Positions 24,077-32,999 of a stretch of DNA of 64,000 nt are shown piece after piece. Made by a program: the position numbers and the translations under genes. The notes beneath the pieces were generated by a model. That model made no database searches. It worked only from the letters and a program-made list of their open reading frames with translations, and had not been told where the DNA came from. The DNA comes from AG25 sp035517615. Lineage in GTDB: Bacteria > Gemmatimonadota > Gemmatimonadetes > Gemmatimonadales > GWC2-71-9. Position 1 is the first letter of the stretch; every line of letters begins with the position of its first letter. The stretch covers positions 1-64,000 of the forward strand of contig DATIYM010000001.1 of the NCBI GenBank assembly GCA_035517615.1, given 5' to 3'.

Positions 24077-25083
24077 AGCCGCTGGACGAGCTGTTTCAGC
24101 TCGTCGGCGCGACCGGTCGGCATGACCAGCGTATGTCCGTTTGCGCGCACGATCACGTGGTCTTCCACGCCGGTCACGAGCACGTGTTCGTCTTCGGACC
24201 AGATCACCGAGCGTTTCACATCGTCGCCGACGGTGACGTTGCCGACCACCACGTTGCCACGGGAGTCGGTTCGCCGAATGCGCAGCAGCGCATCCCACGA
24301 TCCGATGTCATCCCAGCGGAACGTGCCGGCGACGACGGCGAGCCGCTTCGTGCGCTCGAGCACCACGACGTCCACGGGCGCGGGCCGAACCAGAGAGAAG
24401 AATGCCTCGGCGTCTCCGGCGGAAAGCGCGGACCACCCGGACCGCAGCTCGCGGGCGTACGCCCCTGCTTCTCCGAGAAATCGGGCCACGCCCCAGGCGA
24501 ATAATCCCGTATTCCAGAGGGCACCGCGCCGGCGGAGCAGGGCGGCGCGAGCGGCGCTGGGCTTCTCGACGAACCGCCGGACGGCGCGAGCGGTGCCGAG
24601 CGGCTTGCCCGGCACGATGTAGCCGTATCCGGTCTCATTGCGACTCGGTTTCACACCCACCGTGACGAGCACGTCGTAGTCCGCCGCAATGCCGAGCGCC
24701 GTGCGTGCCGCGCTGCGAAACGCGCGGTCGTCGCTCACGGCCCAGTCGGCATGCATCGACAGCATCTGCGCGCCGGGATCGCGCCGCGAGATCCAATGCG
24801 CGGCCCACGCGAGCGCCGGCGCGGTTGAGGCGGCGCGCGGTTCGGCAAAGATCTGCGTGCGGGGGATGCTGGGAACGAGCTCGGCCACCTGATCGACGAG
24901 AAACGGACCGGTGAGGATCAACATGCGCTCGGGCGGCACGAGTCCCTCGAGACGCTGCACCGCCTGCGCGAGCAGCGGTCCGTCGCCGACGAGTGGCAGC
25001 AGCTGTTTCGGCCGCTGCGTCGTGGACAAAGGCCAGAATCGCATCCCGGATCCACCGGCCAGGATGGCGGCCCACGTCGTCAC
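24073..25083 (-). CDS. manC: Mannose-1-phosphate guanylyltransferase
   Basis: Makes GDP-mannose from GTP and mannose-1-phosphate for polysaccharide or glycan synthesis. The nucleotide loop is GGSGMRFWPLS with QRPKQLLPL, followed by VGVKPSRNETGYGYI, FVEKPS, WNTGLFAW and GTFRWDDIGSWDAL, all diagnostic. At 336 residues it is the single-domain form with no isomerase domain. GTG start lies in a GTGA overlap with the receiver stop, and its own stop overlaps the GlmU-like gene. Four minus-strand genes are thus tightly coupled. Confidence 0.93.
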   Translation of the reverse strand: MTTWAAILAGGSGMRFWPLSTTQRPKQLLPLVGDGPLLAQAVQRLEGLVPPERMLILTGPFLVDQVAELVPSIPRTQIFAEPRAASTAPALAWAAHWISRRDPGAQMLSMHADWAVSDDRAFRSAARTALGIAADYDVLVTVGVKPSRNETGYGYIVPGKPLGTARAVRRFVEKPSAARAALLRRRGALWNTGLFAWGVARFLGEAGAYARELRSGWSALSAGDAEAFFSLVRPAPVDVVVLERTKRLAVVAGTFRWDDIGSWDALLRIRRTDSRGNVVVGNVTVGDDVKRSVIWSEDEHVLVTGVEDHVIVRANGHTLVMPTGRADELKQLVQRL

Positions 25084-25493
25084 GGGCTCGACCTGGCCCG
25101 GGGCGGCGGCCGGTGCAGAACTTTTTCGAGCGAGGCCATGAGCTTGCTTGGGCTGAACGGCTTGGTCATCAGGGTGGCGTCGAGTTGGCGGGCGGCATCA
25201 TGGATGCGTTCTTCGCCCTCGGCGGTGATGACGACGACCGGGAGCAACCGTGTCGCCTTCGTGCTCCGCAGCTCGCGCAGCAGATCCAGGCCCGAGCCAT
25301 CGGGAAGGTGCAGGTCCAGGAGGAGTCCATCCACCGAGCCCTTGGATGCGGCAAGCGCGGCGCGCGCGCCGTCGAGCGTTCGCGCGAGACTCACGCGGTA
25401 CCCCAACTCTTCGAGCTGAGGGCGAAGCAGGAGCCCGATGTGCGGCTCGTCGTCGACGACGAGCAGGTGCCGTGGGCCGGTGGAGTCCGCCAC
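25080..25493 (-). CDS. Stand-alone receiver-domain response regulator
   Basis: This is a CheY-like receiver without an output domain, 137 residues. The acidic pair DDE (14-16), phospho-acceptor Asp60 in LLLDLHLPDGSG, the TA switch residue pair in VVITAEG and the TKPFSPSKL lysine are intact. The tail is Arg/Pro-rich. It is coded between a Roadblock protein and manC, with a GTG start. No partner kinase is adjacent; the histidine kinase at 27816 is the nearest candidate, on the other strand. Confidence 0.9.
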   Translation of the reverse strand: MADSTGPRHLLVVDDEPHIGLLLRPQLEELGYRVSLARTLDGARAALAASKGSVDGLLLDLHLPDGSGLDLLRELRSTKATRLLPVVVITAEGEERIHDAARQLDATLMTKPFSPSKLMASLEKVLHRPPPRARSSP

Positions 25494-25499
25494 GGAACG

Positions 25500-25853
25500 C
25501 TAGAGGAGTCCCGCGATCGCCGAGCGGTGGCGGCGCAGGTCGTAGAGCAGCTCGCCGACGTTCGTCGCGGGCTGCACGAGGATCACGAGCAGCGCGTCGG
25601 CGTGAAGCACGGACACGACCGCCAGCCCAGAGCCGAATTCGAACACGGCGGCCCCGAAGCTGCCGCGGCCCGATGCCTCACCGAACTGTGTCACTCCGTT
25701 GATCATGGAGGGCACGAGCGCCGCGATGTTCTCGGCGTCGACGCCATTTTGCGTGCGAGAATCGATTGGCAGACCGTCACGTCCCACCACCACCACCGCG
25801 TCGACACCGGTGCGCCGGCTGAGTGCCTCCACGACGTCCCGGATCGTCGTCAC
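25500..25853 (-). CDS. Roadblock/LC7-domain protein
   Basis: This 117-residue single-domain protein has the alpha/beta Roadblock/LC7 fold: DVVEALSRRTGVDAVVVVGRDGLPIDSR, ENIAALVPSMINGVTQFGEASG, then beta strands FGAAVFEFGSGLAVVSVLHADALLVIL. Bacterial members (MglB) control Ras-like GTPases of polarity and motility, but no mglA-type gene is in this window. An in-frame TTG at 25862 overlaps the promoter -10, so GTG 25853, seven bases past the -10, is the better start and implies a leaderless mRNA. Confidence 0.85.
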   Translation of the reverse strand: MTTIRDVVEALSRRTGVDAVVVVGRDGLPIDSRTQNGVDAENIAALVPSMINGVTQFGEASGRGSFGAAVFEFGSGLAVVSVLHADALLVILVQPATNVGELLYDLRRHRSAIAGLL

Positions 25854-25860
25854 GGCGGCC

Positions 25861-25889
25861 AACCTAGGACGCGGCTAAGGCGAAGTCAA
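25861..25889 (-). promoter_or_regulatory. Promoter of the Roadblock gene (minus strand)
   Basis: On the minus strand, TTGACT (25889-25884), a 17-base spacer and TAGGTT (25866-25861) point to the GTG at 25853. Only seven bases separate the -10 from the start codon. It is divergent from the promoter at 25903. Confidence 0.7.
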
Positions 25890-25902
25890 GCAGCGATATG
25901 GG

Positions 25903-25932
25903 TTGACCCTTTTCGCGGAGTCGGGGTATGTT
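25903..25932 (+). promoter_or_regulatory. Promoter of the lipoprotein gene
   Basis: TTGACC (25903-25908), an 18-base spacer and TATGTT (25927-25932) precede the ATG at 25942 by nine bases. No Shine-Dalgarno sequence lies in between. The two divergent -35 boxes are 13 bases apart. Confidence 0.65.
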
Positions 25933-25941
25933 GATGCCCCA

Positions 25942-26535
25942 ATGACACGGCTCGCTCGACGTTTTCGCGTTGCGCTCGTGCTTGGCGACGTTGGCGTCGC
26001 CTTGCTCGCGGCATGTTCGAATCCACTCGGTCTCGCGCCGGCCACCAGCACCAACCAGGTTGACACGGTCACGCTGTACGCGGTCCAGGGCACCGGCCTC
26101 AACTCGCCCTCGGCGTACGCGATCATCGGCCGGACGGCGATTCTCACGCAGCAGACCGCTGGCTGGGATTTCGTGTTCAGCTACGATTCGCTCAATCGTC
26201 CCGCGTTCTATCCCACGGGCGCGCTTCCCAAATACGCCATCGTCGATTCGGTGCTGGCACCCGGGTTTCAAGTGTCCAACGCGAGCTTCGACAACACGTC
26301 GGAGGCGCCCGTCGATGGATACGTCACCGACAAGCCGGCGTTGCTCTCGTTGCAAGCCGTGCTCCTTGCCCGTTCGAAGTCAGAAACGTGTCCCGACGGA
26401 ACAGTGTACCCGCTCTACGCCAAGATTCAGCCCATCGCCTTCGATTCCGTGGCGCGTTCGGTCACATTTCTCGTCCTGGCAGATCAGAATTGCGGTTACC
26501 GCAGCTTAGTGGCCAACAGCCTCCCTTCCCAGTAA
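25942..26535 (+). CDS. Putative lipoprotein of unknown function
   Basis: This 197-residue exported protein starts MTRLARRFRVALVLGDVGVALLAACSN, with lipobox LAAC and the modified Cys near residue 25. The mature part is beta-rich, with DTVTLYAVQGTGLNSPSAYAI, WDFVFSYDSLNRPAF and a single C-terminal CGYRSL. No family is recognised. ATG 25942 is preferred over the in-frame codon at 25903, because the latter would lie in the promoter and would bury the signal peptide. It ends five bases before serS. Confidence 0.75.
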   Translation: MTRLARRFRVALVLGDVGVALLAACSNPLGLAPATSTNQVDTVTLYAVQGTGLNSPSAYAIIGRTAILTQQTAGWDFVFSYDSLNRPAFYPTGALPKYAIVDSVLAPGFQVSNASFDNTSEAPVDGYVTDKPALLSLQAVLLARSKSETCPDGTVYPLYAKIQPIAFDSVARSVTFLVLADQNCGYRSLVANSLPSQ

Positions 26536-26539
26536 CGCC

Positions 26540-27826
26540 GTGATCGATCTCAAGCTGTTGCGCGCCGCGCCCGAGCAGGTGCGGGCGGCGCTCGCCCGTC
26601 GGCAGGATCCGTCGGTGCTCAAGATGCTGGACGAGATCGAGGCGCTCGACAGCCGCCGGCGGGCGATCGTCACCGAGCTCGACACGCTCAAGGCCGCTCG
26701 CAATACGGCGGTTCGCGAAGATGCCCGGCTCATCAAGGAGCAGGGGAAGCTCCCCCCCGAAATCGTGCAGCAGCGCAAGGAGCACACGTCGCTCATTACC
26801 GAGCGCGAGGCCGAGCTGCGAGACGTGGAAGCGGTGCTCCAAGGCAAGGCGCTCTTCATTCCCAATCTCCCGCTGCCCGAGCTCCCGGACGGCGATGCCA
26901 GTCACAACACGGTCGTGCGCAGCTGGGGTGAGCCGCGGCCAGCGGGCGGGCCGCCGCACTGGGAAATCGCGGAGCGCTTGGGCTTGATCGACTTCGCCCG
27001 GGCGGTGAAGCTGTCCGGATCCGGATTCGTCGTGTTTCGGGGCGTCGGGGCGCGGTTGTGCCGCGGCTTGATCAACTTCATGCTCGACCTGCACACCCGC
27101 GAGCACGGCTACGTAGAGATCGAGCCGCCGGTCCTGGTGCGGCGCGCGTCCATGGAAGGGACGGGCCAGCTCCCGAAGTTCGGCGACGAGGCCTACGTGA
27201 CGGCGGGCGATGACTTGTTTCTCATCCCGACCGCCGAAGTGCCGGTCACGAACCTGCATCGTGACGAAATCCTCGACCCGGGCGCGCTGCCGATCGCGTA
27301 CACCGCGTACACCCCGTGTTTTCGCCGGGAGGCGGGCGCAGCCGGGAAGGACACGCGGGGGTTGCTGCGCGTGCATCAGTTCGACAAGGTTGAGCTCGTG
27401 CGCTTCTGTCAGCCCGCAGAGTCGCCGGCCGAACACGAACGCATGACCGGACACGCGGAGGACGTGCTCCGCCGTCTGGAGCTGCCGTACCGCGTGGTGT
27501 TGCTTGCCGCGGGAGACGTGGGATTCTCGAGCGCCAAGACCTACGACCTCGAGGCCTGGGCCCCCGGGGTGGGTCAGTGGCTCGAGGTTTCGAGCTCGAG
27601 CACCTTCACGGATTTTCAGGCGCGCCGCGCGAGCATCCGCGTACGGCGCCCGGGTGACAAGCCGGACTACGTGCACACGCTGAACGCATCGGGAGTCGCG
27701 CTGCCGCGCACCATCGCCGCTCTGCTCGAGACCCACTGTGAGCCGGACGGCGGCGTGCGCGTGCCTCCGGCGCTGGTTCCATACCTCGGCATCGCTCGGC
27801 TCGCGCCGACACACGGTGGCGCGTAG
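26540..27826 (+). CDS. serS: Seryl-tRNA synthetase
   Basis: This class II synthetase has 428 residues. The N-terminal coiled-coil arm that grips the tRNA-Ser long variable arm spans residues about 30-105 (KMLDEIEALDSRRRAIVTEL). Catalytic motifs follow: LIPTAEVPVTNLH, motif 2 CFRREAGAAGKDTRGLLRVHQFDKVEL and motif 3 with the VSSSSTFTDFQARR region. SerRS would also charge the tRNA-Sec at 52960 with serine before its conversion to Sec-tRNA. It starts GTG right after the lipoprotein gene. Confidence 0.97.
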   Translation: MIDLKLLRAAPEQVRAALARRQDPSVLKMLDEIEALDSRRRAIVTELDTLKAARNTAVREDARLIKEQGKLPPEIVQQRKEHTSLITEREAELRDVEAVLQGKALFIPNLPLPELPDGDASHNTVVRSWGEPRPAGGPPHWEIAERLGLIDFARAVKLSGSGFVVFRGVGARLCRGLINFMLDLHTREHGYVEIEPPVLVRRASMEGTGQLPKFGDEAYVTAGDDLFLIPTAEVPVTNLHRDEILDPGALPIAYTAYTPCFRREAGAAGKDTRGLLRVHQFDKVELVRFCQPAESPAEHERMTGHAEDVLRRLELPYRVVLLAAGDVGFSSAKTYDLEAWAPGVGQWLEVSSSSTFTDFQARRASIRVRRPGDKPDYVHTLNASGVALPRTIAALLETHCEPDGGVRVPPALVPYLGIARLAPTHGGA

Positions 27827-29006
27827 CGATCCACTCCGCCGCGCGGGTCCGCTCACGGTCGTAGGACTCGCCCTCCTGCTCGGCGCCCTGTCGGCCGGTT
27901 ATACCTGGATCATGGTACGTCATCTCCGCAACGAAGCGCGCGACACGAGCCGGCTGTTGGGCCGGGTCTTCGCGGGCTTGAACGATCCGGGACCGGAGGC
28001 AGTCACGGGCACGCTGCTCGATCTCGCGGCCCGGGTCCGCGCCCTCGGAATCCCGATTGTCGTCACCGATACGAATGGCCACGTCACCGCCATGGATAAC
28101 GTGCCGCCGCGGTTTTCCGGCGACACCGCGCGCATGCACACGTGGATTGCGAGCCTCGACCTCGTCAACCGGCCCATCGTGCAGCCGGGGGTGGGCACCA
28201 TTCATTATGGAGAGCTGCCACAGACCGAAGAGTTGATCCTGCTTGCGGCGCTCCAGGCCATTGCGTTCATCTGCCTGGTGGCGCTCGCCGCGCGAGCCTA
28301 CCGCGCGCAGGTCGCGGCGGCGCGCGACCGGCTGTGGGTGGCCATGGCGCGCGAGTCGGCGCATCAGCTCGGGACCCCGCTGATGGGACTCACGGGATGG
28401 ATTGATTACCTGCAGGAAAATCCGGATACCCGCGGCAAGGACCTGGTGGAGCATCTTGAAGCCGACGTGGATCGACTGGAACGGGTCGCGCGCCGCTTCG
28501 AGCATATCGGTCGCCCGGCCAAGATGGAGGCGGTGGCGCTGGGCGCGCTCGCCGAGCGGGTCGTGACGTATTTCCGCCCCCGGCTCCCGACGCTCGCGAG
28601 CCCCGTGACGCTGACGCTCGCCGCACCAGATACCGGACCCACCGCCTCCGCCGATCCGGTGCTCGTCGAGTGGGCCCTCGAGGCCCTGATCAAGAATTCC
28701 ATCGATGCGCTCAGCGGCCGCGGGGGACGGATCGACGTGCGGCTCGAAACGGCCGGCCCTGTGGCCCGCGTCCGCGTCCGCGACGACGGACCGGGAGTCC
28801 CGGCGCAGGTGCGCGCCCATCTGTTCGAGCCGGGCGTCACGTCCAAACCTGGAGGCTGGGGCATCGGCCTTGCCCTGGCGCGGCGCATTGTCGAGCAGCA
28901 GCACCGCGGCCGAATCTTCTATCATCCCATGCCCGCGGGCAGCGAGTTCGTGCTGGAGTTTCCGCTGGCTGCGCCTGGATCCATCGCCAGCACCCTCCCG
29001 GCCTGA
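27816..29006 (+). CDS. Membrane sensor histidine kinase
   Basis: Two membrane helices (LTVVGLALLLGALSAGYTWIMV near residues 13-34; LILLAALQAIAFICLVALAA near 143-162) bracket a periplasmic sensor region of about 105 residues. The cytosolic part has the phospho-acceptor His183 in ARESAHQLGTPLMGLTGW, an N-box (EALIKNSIDAL), G1 DDGPGVP and G2 GGWGIGLALARRIVE. It is 396 residues from GTG 27816, which overlaps serS by 11 bases. No response regulator is adjacent on this strand. The stand-alone receiver at 25080 is a possible partner, but this is only inferred from distance. Confidence 0.9.
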   Translation: MARSDPLRRAGPLTVVGLALLLGALSAGYTWIMVRHLRNEARDTSRLLGRVFAGLNDPGPEAVTGTLLDLAARVRALGIPIVVTDTNGHVTAMDNVPPRFSGDTARMHTWIASLDLVNRPIVQPGVGTIHYGELPQTEELILLAALQAIAFICLVALAARAYRAQVAAARDRLWVAMARESAHQLGTPLMGLTGWIDYLQENPDTRGKDLVEHLEADVDRLERVARRFEHIGRPAKMEAVALGALAERVVTYFRPRLPTLASPVTLTLAAPDTGPTASADPVLVEWALEALIKNSIDALSGRGGRIDVRLETAGPVARVRVRDDGPGVPAQVRAHLFEPGVTSKPGGWGIGLALARRIVEQQHRGRIFYHPMPAGSEFVLEFPLAAPGSIASTLPA

Positions 29007-31309
29007 TGTCACTCGCGCTCAATCCGGCTCAGGAAACCGCGGTGCTCTATCCCGGCGGCCCACTGCTCGTGCTCGCGGGAGCAGGCTCGGGAAAAACGCG
29101 CGTGTTGACCGCCCGCATTGCGCATCTGATCCGGGAGCGCCGCATCGCTCCCGACCGCATCTATGCGGTGACCTTCACCAACAAGGCGGCGGCCGAGATG
29201 CGGGCACGAGTGGCCGCGTTGCTGGGCGCCGATCCGCGCGGACTCTGGATCGGCACGTTTCACTCGCTCTCCGCCCGGCTGCTGCGGCGGGAAGCGCCCC
29301 GGCTTGGTTTCGGACCGAACTTCACGATTTACGATTCCGACGATTCGGAGTCCTTCATCAAACGCCTGCTCGAGCAGCGCGGCATCTCGCCCAAGACCAA
29401 TCCCCCGCGGGCCGTCCACTCGCTCATTTCCGCCGCCAAGAACCGGATGCTCTCGCCGGAGCAATTCGCAGCCGACGCCGAAGGCGCCCTGGCGCGCGCC
29501 GCCGCCGAGGTGTACGGGATGCTCGGCCCGGCGCTGAAGCAGGCGAACGCGATGGATTTCGACGACCTGCTCCTGTTTCCACTCAGGCTGTTTGCCGAGT
29601 TCCCCGATCGCCTGGCGTATTGGCAGCGCCGCTTCGAGCACGTCCTCGTCGACGAGTTTCAGGACACGAACGCGGCGCAGTACAAACAGGTGCAGCAGCT
29701 CGCGCTGCAGCACCGCAATCTCTGTGTGGTGGGCGACGACGATCAGGCGATCTACGGGTGGCGCGGAGCCGATGTGCGGCACATGCTCGCGTTCCAGAAG
29801 GATTTTCCGGGGGCGATGCTCGTCAAGCTCGAGCAGAACTACCGCTCGACGCAAATCATTCTCGATGCGGCGAACGGCGTCATCGCCGAGAACCGCGAGC
29901 GCCTCGGCAAGACGCTGTTCACCGAACAGCAGGGTGGCGATCCGGTGACGCTCTTGACCGCCGCCGACGAACGCGACGAGGCACAGTGGCTCGCCGGCGA
30001 GTTGGCCCGCCGTGCGGCGGAATCCGACGTGCCCTACACCGGCATGGCAGTGCTCTACCGCACCAACGCCCAGTCCCGCCCGCTCGAAGACGCGTTCCGG
30101 TATCGCGGCATCCCGTATCGCCTGGTCGGCGCCGTGAGCTTCTACGAGCGGCGCGAGGTCAGGGACGTACTCGCCTATCTCCGCGTGATCGTCAATCCCG
30201 CGGATGGCGAGGCGCTGCTGCGGATCGCCAACGTGCCGCGCCGTGGGATCGGCGACACCTCACTCGACCTGCTCTCGCGAACATCGGTGAAGTGGCAGCA
30301 GTCGCTGTACGAGACCGCGCGCACGGCGGATCGTGTCGTTGAGCTCCGGCCCAACGTGCGTGCTGCCCTGCAGGACCTGATCGCGCGCTTCGACCGCTGG
30401 CGCGAGGAGCTCGGCGCCGCCGACCCCGCCACGGTGCTCGAGCGCGTCGTCAAGGACATCGGGTACGAGGCGTACCTCGCCGACGAGGGCGCGGACGGAA
30501 TCGAGCGCCTGGACAACGTCGCCGAGCTGATCGCTGGAGCCGCCGAGTGGGCGGAGGAGGTCGTGGCCGGCGACGACCTGAGCGTCGAGGGAAACGGTGA
30601 GGGTCCGCCACCCGCTTCAAGCCTGCTCGAGCGTTACCTCACGCAGGCGGCGCTGCTCAGCCCGGCGGACGACGCGGGCAGACGCCGGGGACGCGGGGAC
30701 GCGACCGGCGACGAATCCGAGACCGGTGTCACGCTCATGACGGTACACATGGCGAAGGGGCTCGAATGGCCCGTCGTCGTGCTGGCGGGGCTCGAGGACG
30801 GCTTATTCCCCCTGGGACGCTCGGCGGAAGTCCCGGGCGGGCTCGAGGAAGAACGCCGGCTCTGTTACGTGGGACTCACGCGCGCGCGCGAAAAATTGTA
30901 TCTCTCATGGGCTCGCACTCGCTATCGCAACGGCCGACTCGAGCTCGCGGCGCCGTCTCGCTTTCTCGAAGCCGTGCCGCCGCACGTAGTAGAAGAGCGC
31001 GGCACGTCGTCCCGCTGGGGCGGCGGAGACACCCGAACACCGCGGTTCTCGGATCGCGGCGCGCGGGATCGTGCGCCGTCGGCCGGGCGCGTGCCGGTGT
31101 GGGAAGAGGCGGAAGAGTCGCAAGACGCACCCCGGTATGTCACGGGCGAGCGCGTGCGCCACCGCAAATTCGGCGGTGGGGTGGTTCGCGGCGTGGCCGG
31201 CGCAGGACGGGCCTTGAAGGTCACCGTGGAATTCGACGATGCGGAAATCGGCACCAAGCAGCTGCTCGTAGCCTATGCGGGACTCGAGCGCGAATGGGAG
31301 GGTGGATGA
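29006..31309 (+). CDS. pcrA: UvrD/PcrA-type 3'-5' DNA helicase
   Basis: This SF1A helicase of 767 residues acts in nucleotide excision repair and replication restart. Walker A GAGSGKTR (near residue 27), motif Ia VTFTNKAAAEM, Walker B LVDEFQDTNAAQYK, GDDDQAIYGWRGAD, QNYRST, and motif V/VI VTLMTVHMAKGLEWPVV and VGLTRAREKLYLS are intact. The C-terminal Tudor-like region (GERVRHRKFGGGVVRGV) is typical of PcrA and binds RNA polymerase in known cases. ATG 29006 overlaps the histidine kinase stop (TGATG), and longer upstream frames are spurious. Confidence 0.96.
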   Translation: MSLALNPAQETAVLYPGGPLLVLAGAGSGKTRVLTARIAHLIRERRIAPDRIYAVTFTNKAAAEMRARVAALLGADPRGLWIGTFHSLSARLLRREAPRLGFGPNFTIYDSDDSESFIKRLLEQRGISPKTNPPRAVHSLISAAKNRMLSPEQFAADAEGALARAAAEVYGMLGPALKQANAMDFDDLLLFPLRLFAEFPDRLAYWQRRFEHVLVDEFQDTNAAQYKQVQQLALQHRNLCVVGDDDQAIYGWRGADVRHMLAFQKDFPGAMLVKLEQNYRSTQIILDAANGVIAENRERLGKTLFTEQQGGDPVTLLTAADERDEAQWLAGELARRAAESDVPYTGMAVLYRTNAQSRPLEDAFRYRGIPYRLVGAVSFYERREVRDVLAYLRVIVNPADGEALLRIANVPRRGIGDTSLDLLSRTSVKWQQSLYETARTADRVVELRPNVRAALQDLIARFDRWREELGAADPATVLERVVKDIGYEAYLADEGADGIERLDNVAELIAGAAEWAEEVVAGDDLSVEGNGEGPPPASSLLERYLTQAALLSPADDAGRRRGRGDATGDESETGVTLMTVHMAKGLEWPVVVLAGLEDGLFPLGRSAEVPGGLEEERRLCYVGLTRAREKLYLSWARTRYRNGRLELAAPSRFLEAVPPHVVEERGTSSRWGGGDTRTPRFSDRGARDRAPSAGRVPVWEEAEESQDAPRYVTGERVRHRKFGGGVVRGVAGAGRALKVTVEFDDAEIGTKQLLVAYAGLEREWEGG

Positions 31310-31614
31310 GCGTATCGCGTGAAGAAGTCATCAAGATCGCCCAGCTCGCCGAGCTGCAGGTAGACGAGGAACGGCTGCCCGAGCTGGCGGAGCAGATGTC
31401 GCGGATTCTCGACTATGTGGCGCAACTCGCCGGCCAGACGAGCGAAACCGGGAAGCCCTTCATTCCCGGCCCCGACGCGCTGCGATTCCGCGCCGACGAA
31501 GTAAAGCCGGCAGCGCTCGCGTTCGGCCCCGATACGTTTGCGCCCGAATTCCGCGACGGCTTCTTCCTCGTGCCGAAACTCGGGCAGTTCGGCGACCCCG
31601 GTGAACCCGAGTGA
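31306..31614 (+). CDS. gatC: Asp-tRNA(Asn)/Glu-tRNA(Gln) amidotransferase subunit C
   Basis: The small subunit stabilises GatA in the amidotransferase that converts misacylated Glu-tRNA-Gln or Asp-tRNA-Asn. It has 102 residues, with the family opening SREEVIKIAQLAELQVDEERLPELAEQMSRILDYV and a LRFRADEV loop, and ends in an acidic tail. ATG 31306 lies in an ATGA overlap with pcrA. The gene starts a compact gatCAB cluster. Confidence 0.93.
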   Translation: MSVSREEVIKIAQLAELQVDEERLPELAEQMSRILDYVAQLAGQTSETGKPFIPGPDALRFRADEVKPAALAFGPDTFAPEFRDGFFLVPKLGQFGDPGEPE

Positions 31615-32999
31615 ACGATCCGAATGAAGCGTTGGTGAACGCGAAGACCGCCGCCGACCGCATCACGAAAACGCGGCGTCTCAACGCGTGCCTGACTCCG
31701 CCCAAAGAGCTCCGGGCTTCGCTAGTGCAGCAGGCCGCCATGGCGCATCCGTCGGGGGTCCTGTACGGCATGCCCGTCGCGGTCAAGGACAATATCTGCA
31801 CGCTCGAATTCACCACGACCTGCGGCTCGCGCATTCTCGAGGGATACCGATCCCCGTACGAAGCCACGGCGGTCGCACGGCTGAAGACGGCGGGCGCGCT
31901 CATTGCCGGCAAGACCAATTGCGACGAGTTCGCCATGGGGTCGTCCACCGAGCATTCAGCCTACGGTCGCGCCGTGCATCCGCACGACAAGACGCGCGTC
32001 CCCGGAGGCTCCTCGGGGGGCTCGGCCGCGCTCGTGGCGGCCGGGGTCGTGCCGGCGGCGCTGGGCTCCGAGACGGGAGGGTCGGTGCGGCAACCCGCTT
32101 CGTTCTGCGGCATCGTGGGCATCAAACCGACGTACGGTCGTGTGTCGCGGTACGGGCTCGTGGCCTTCGGTTCGTCACTCGACCAGATCGGCGTGTTCGG
32201 GCGGAGCGTCCACGACGCGGCACGCGTCCTGTCCGTCATTTCGGGCCGGGATGCGCGGGATGCCACCTGTGAGGACCGGGATCCGCTGCGGTTGCCCACC
32301 GTGCCCGAGTCGCTGCAGGGGTTCGTGATCGGCGTGCCGCGGGAGTATTTCCCCTCTGACCTCGACCCGGCCGTCCGGCGCGCGTGCGACCGGGCGATTC
32401 GCATGATGCGCGACCTGGGCGCCGCGGTGCGCGAGGTCTCCCTGCCGCACACGGCGTACGCCGTGCCTACGTATTACATCATCGCACCGGCCGAAGCGTC
32501 GTCCAACCTCGCGCGCTACGATGGTGCGCGCTACGGGCCGCGATTCAACGGCAGCTCCGATGTGCGCGCGCTCTATCGAGAAACCCGGGGTCAGGGGTTC
32601 GGTCCCGAGGTCCGCCGCCGGATTCTCGTGGGCACCTACGTGCTGTCGTCCGGCTACTACGACGCGTACTATCGGAAGGCGCAGCAGATGCGCGCGCTCA
32701 TCGCGCAGGACTTCCGCAACGTGTTCGATCGCGGCGTCGACTTGTTGTTCACGCCCACCACGCCCACGCCGGCGTTCAAGGCGGGGGAGAAGGTCACGGA
32801 TCCCGTGGCGATGTACCTGTCGGACATCTTTACCGTGACGGCAAATCTCGCGGGCCTTCCCGCGCTGTCCCTGCCCATCGGGAGAATCAAAGGGTTGCCG
32901 ATCGGCGGGCAGCTCATCGGCCAGGCGTTCCTCGAAGACGAAATGCTCGAAGCGGCGTACGCGCTCGAGCGCGTGGTACCGGCGGCGGGGGAGGTGTAA
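31611..32999 (+). CDS. gatA: Asp-tRNA(Asn)/Glu-tRNA(Gln) amidotransferase subunit A
   Basis: This amidase-signature enzyme releases ammonia from glutamine for transamidation. The Ser-cisSer-Lys triad is visible: the Lys in GMPVAVKDNI, the Ser in GSSGGSAALVAAG and the nucleophile Ser in GSETGGSVRQPASFCG. Length is 462 residues. It starts GTG in a GTGA overlap with gatC and ends in a TAATG overlap with gatB, so the three subunits are translated together at a fixed ratio. Confidence 0.97.
   Translation: MNDPNEALVNAKTAADRITKTRRLNACLTPPKELRASLVQQAAMAHPSGVLYGMPVAVKDNICTLEFTTTCGSRILEGYRSPYEATAVARLKTAGALIAGKTNCDEFAMGSSTEHSAYGRAVHPHDKTRVPGGSSGGSAALVAAGVVPAALGSETGGSVRQPASFCGIVGIKPTYGRVSRYGLVAFGSSLDQIGVFGRSVHDAARVLSVISGRDARDATCEDRDPLRLPTVPESLQGFVIGVPREYFPSDLDPAVRRACDRAIRMMRDLGAAVREVSLPHTAYAVPTYYIIAPAEASSNLARYDGARYGPRFNGSSDVRALYRETRGQGFGPEVRRRILVGTYVLSSGYYDAYYRKAQQMRALIAQDFRNVFDRGVDLLFTPTTPTPAFKAGEKVTDPVAMYLSDIFTVTANLAGLPALSLPIGRIKGLPIGGQLIGQAFLEDEMLEAAYALERVVPAAGEV

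Noticed and set aside
25860..25862. TTG 25862 as the Roadblock start
   Set aside because: It overlaps the -10 element by two bases; GTG 25853 fits the promoter and the domain.
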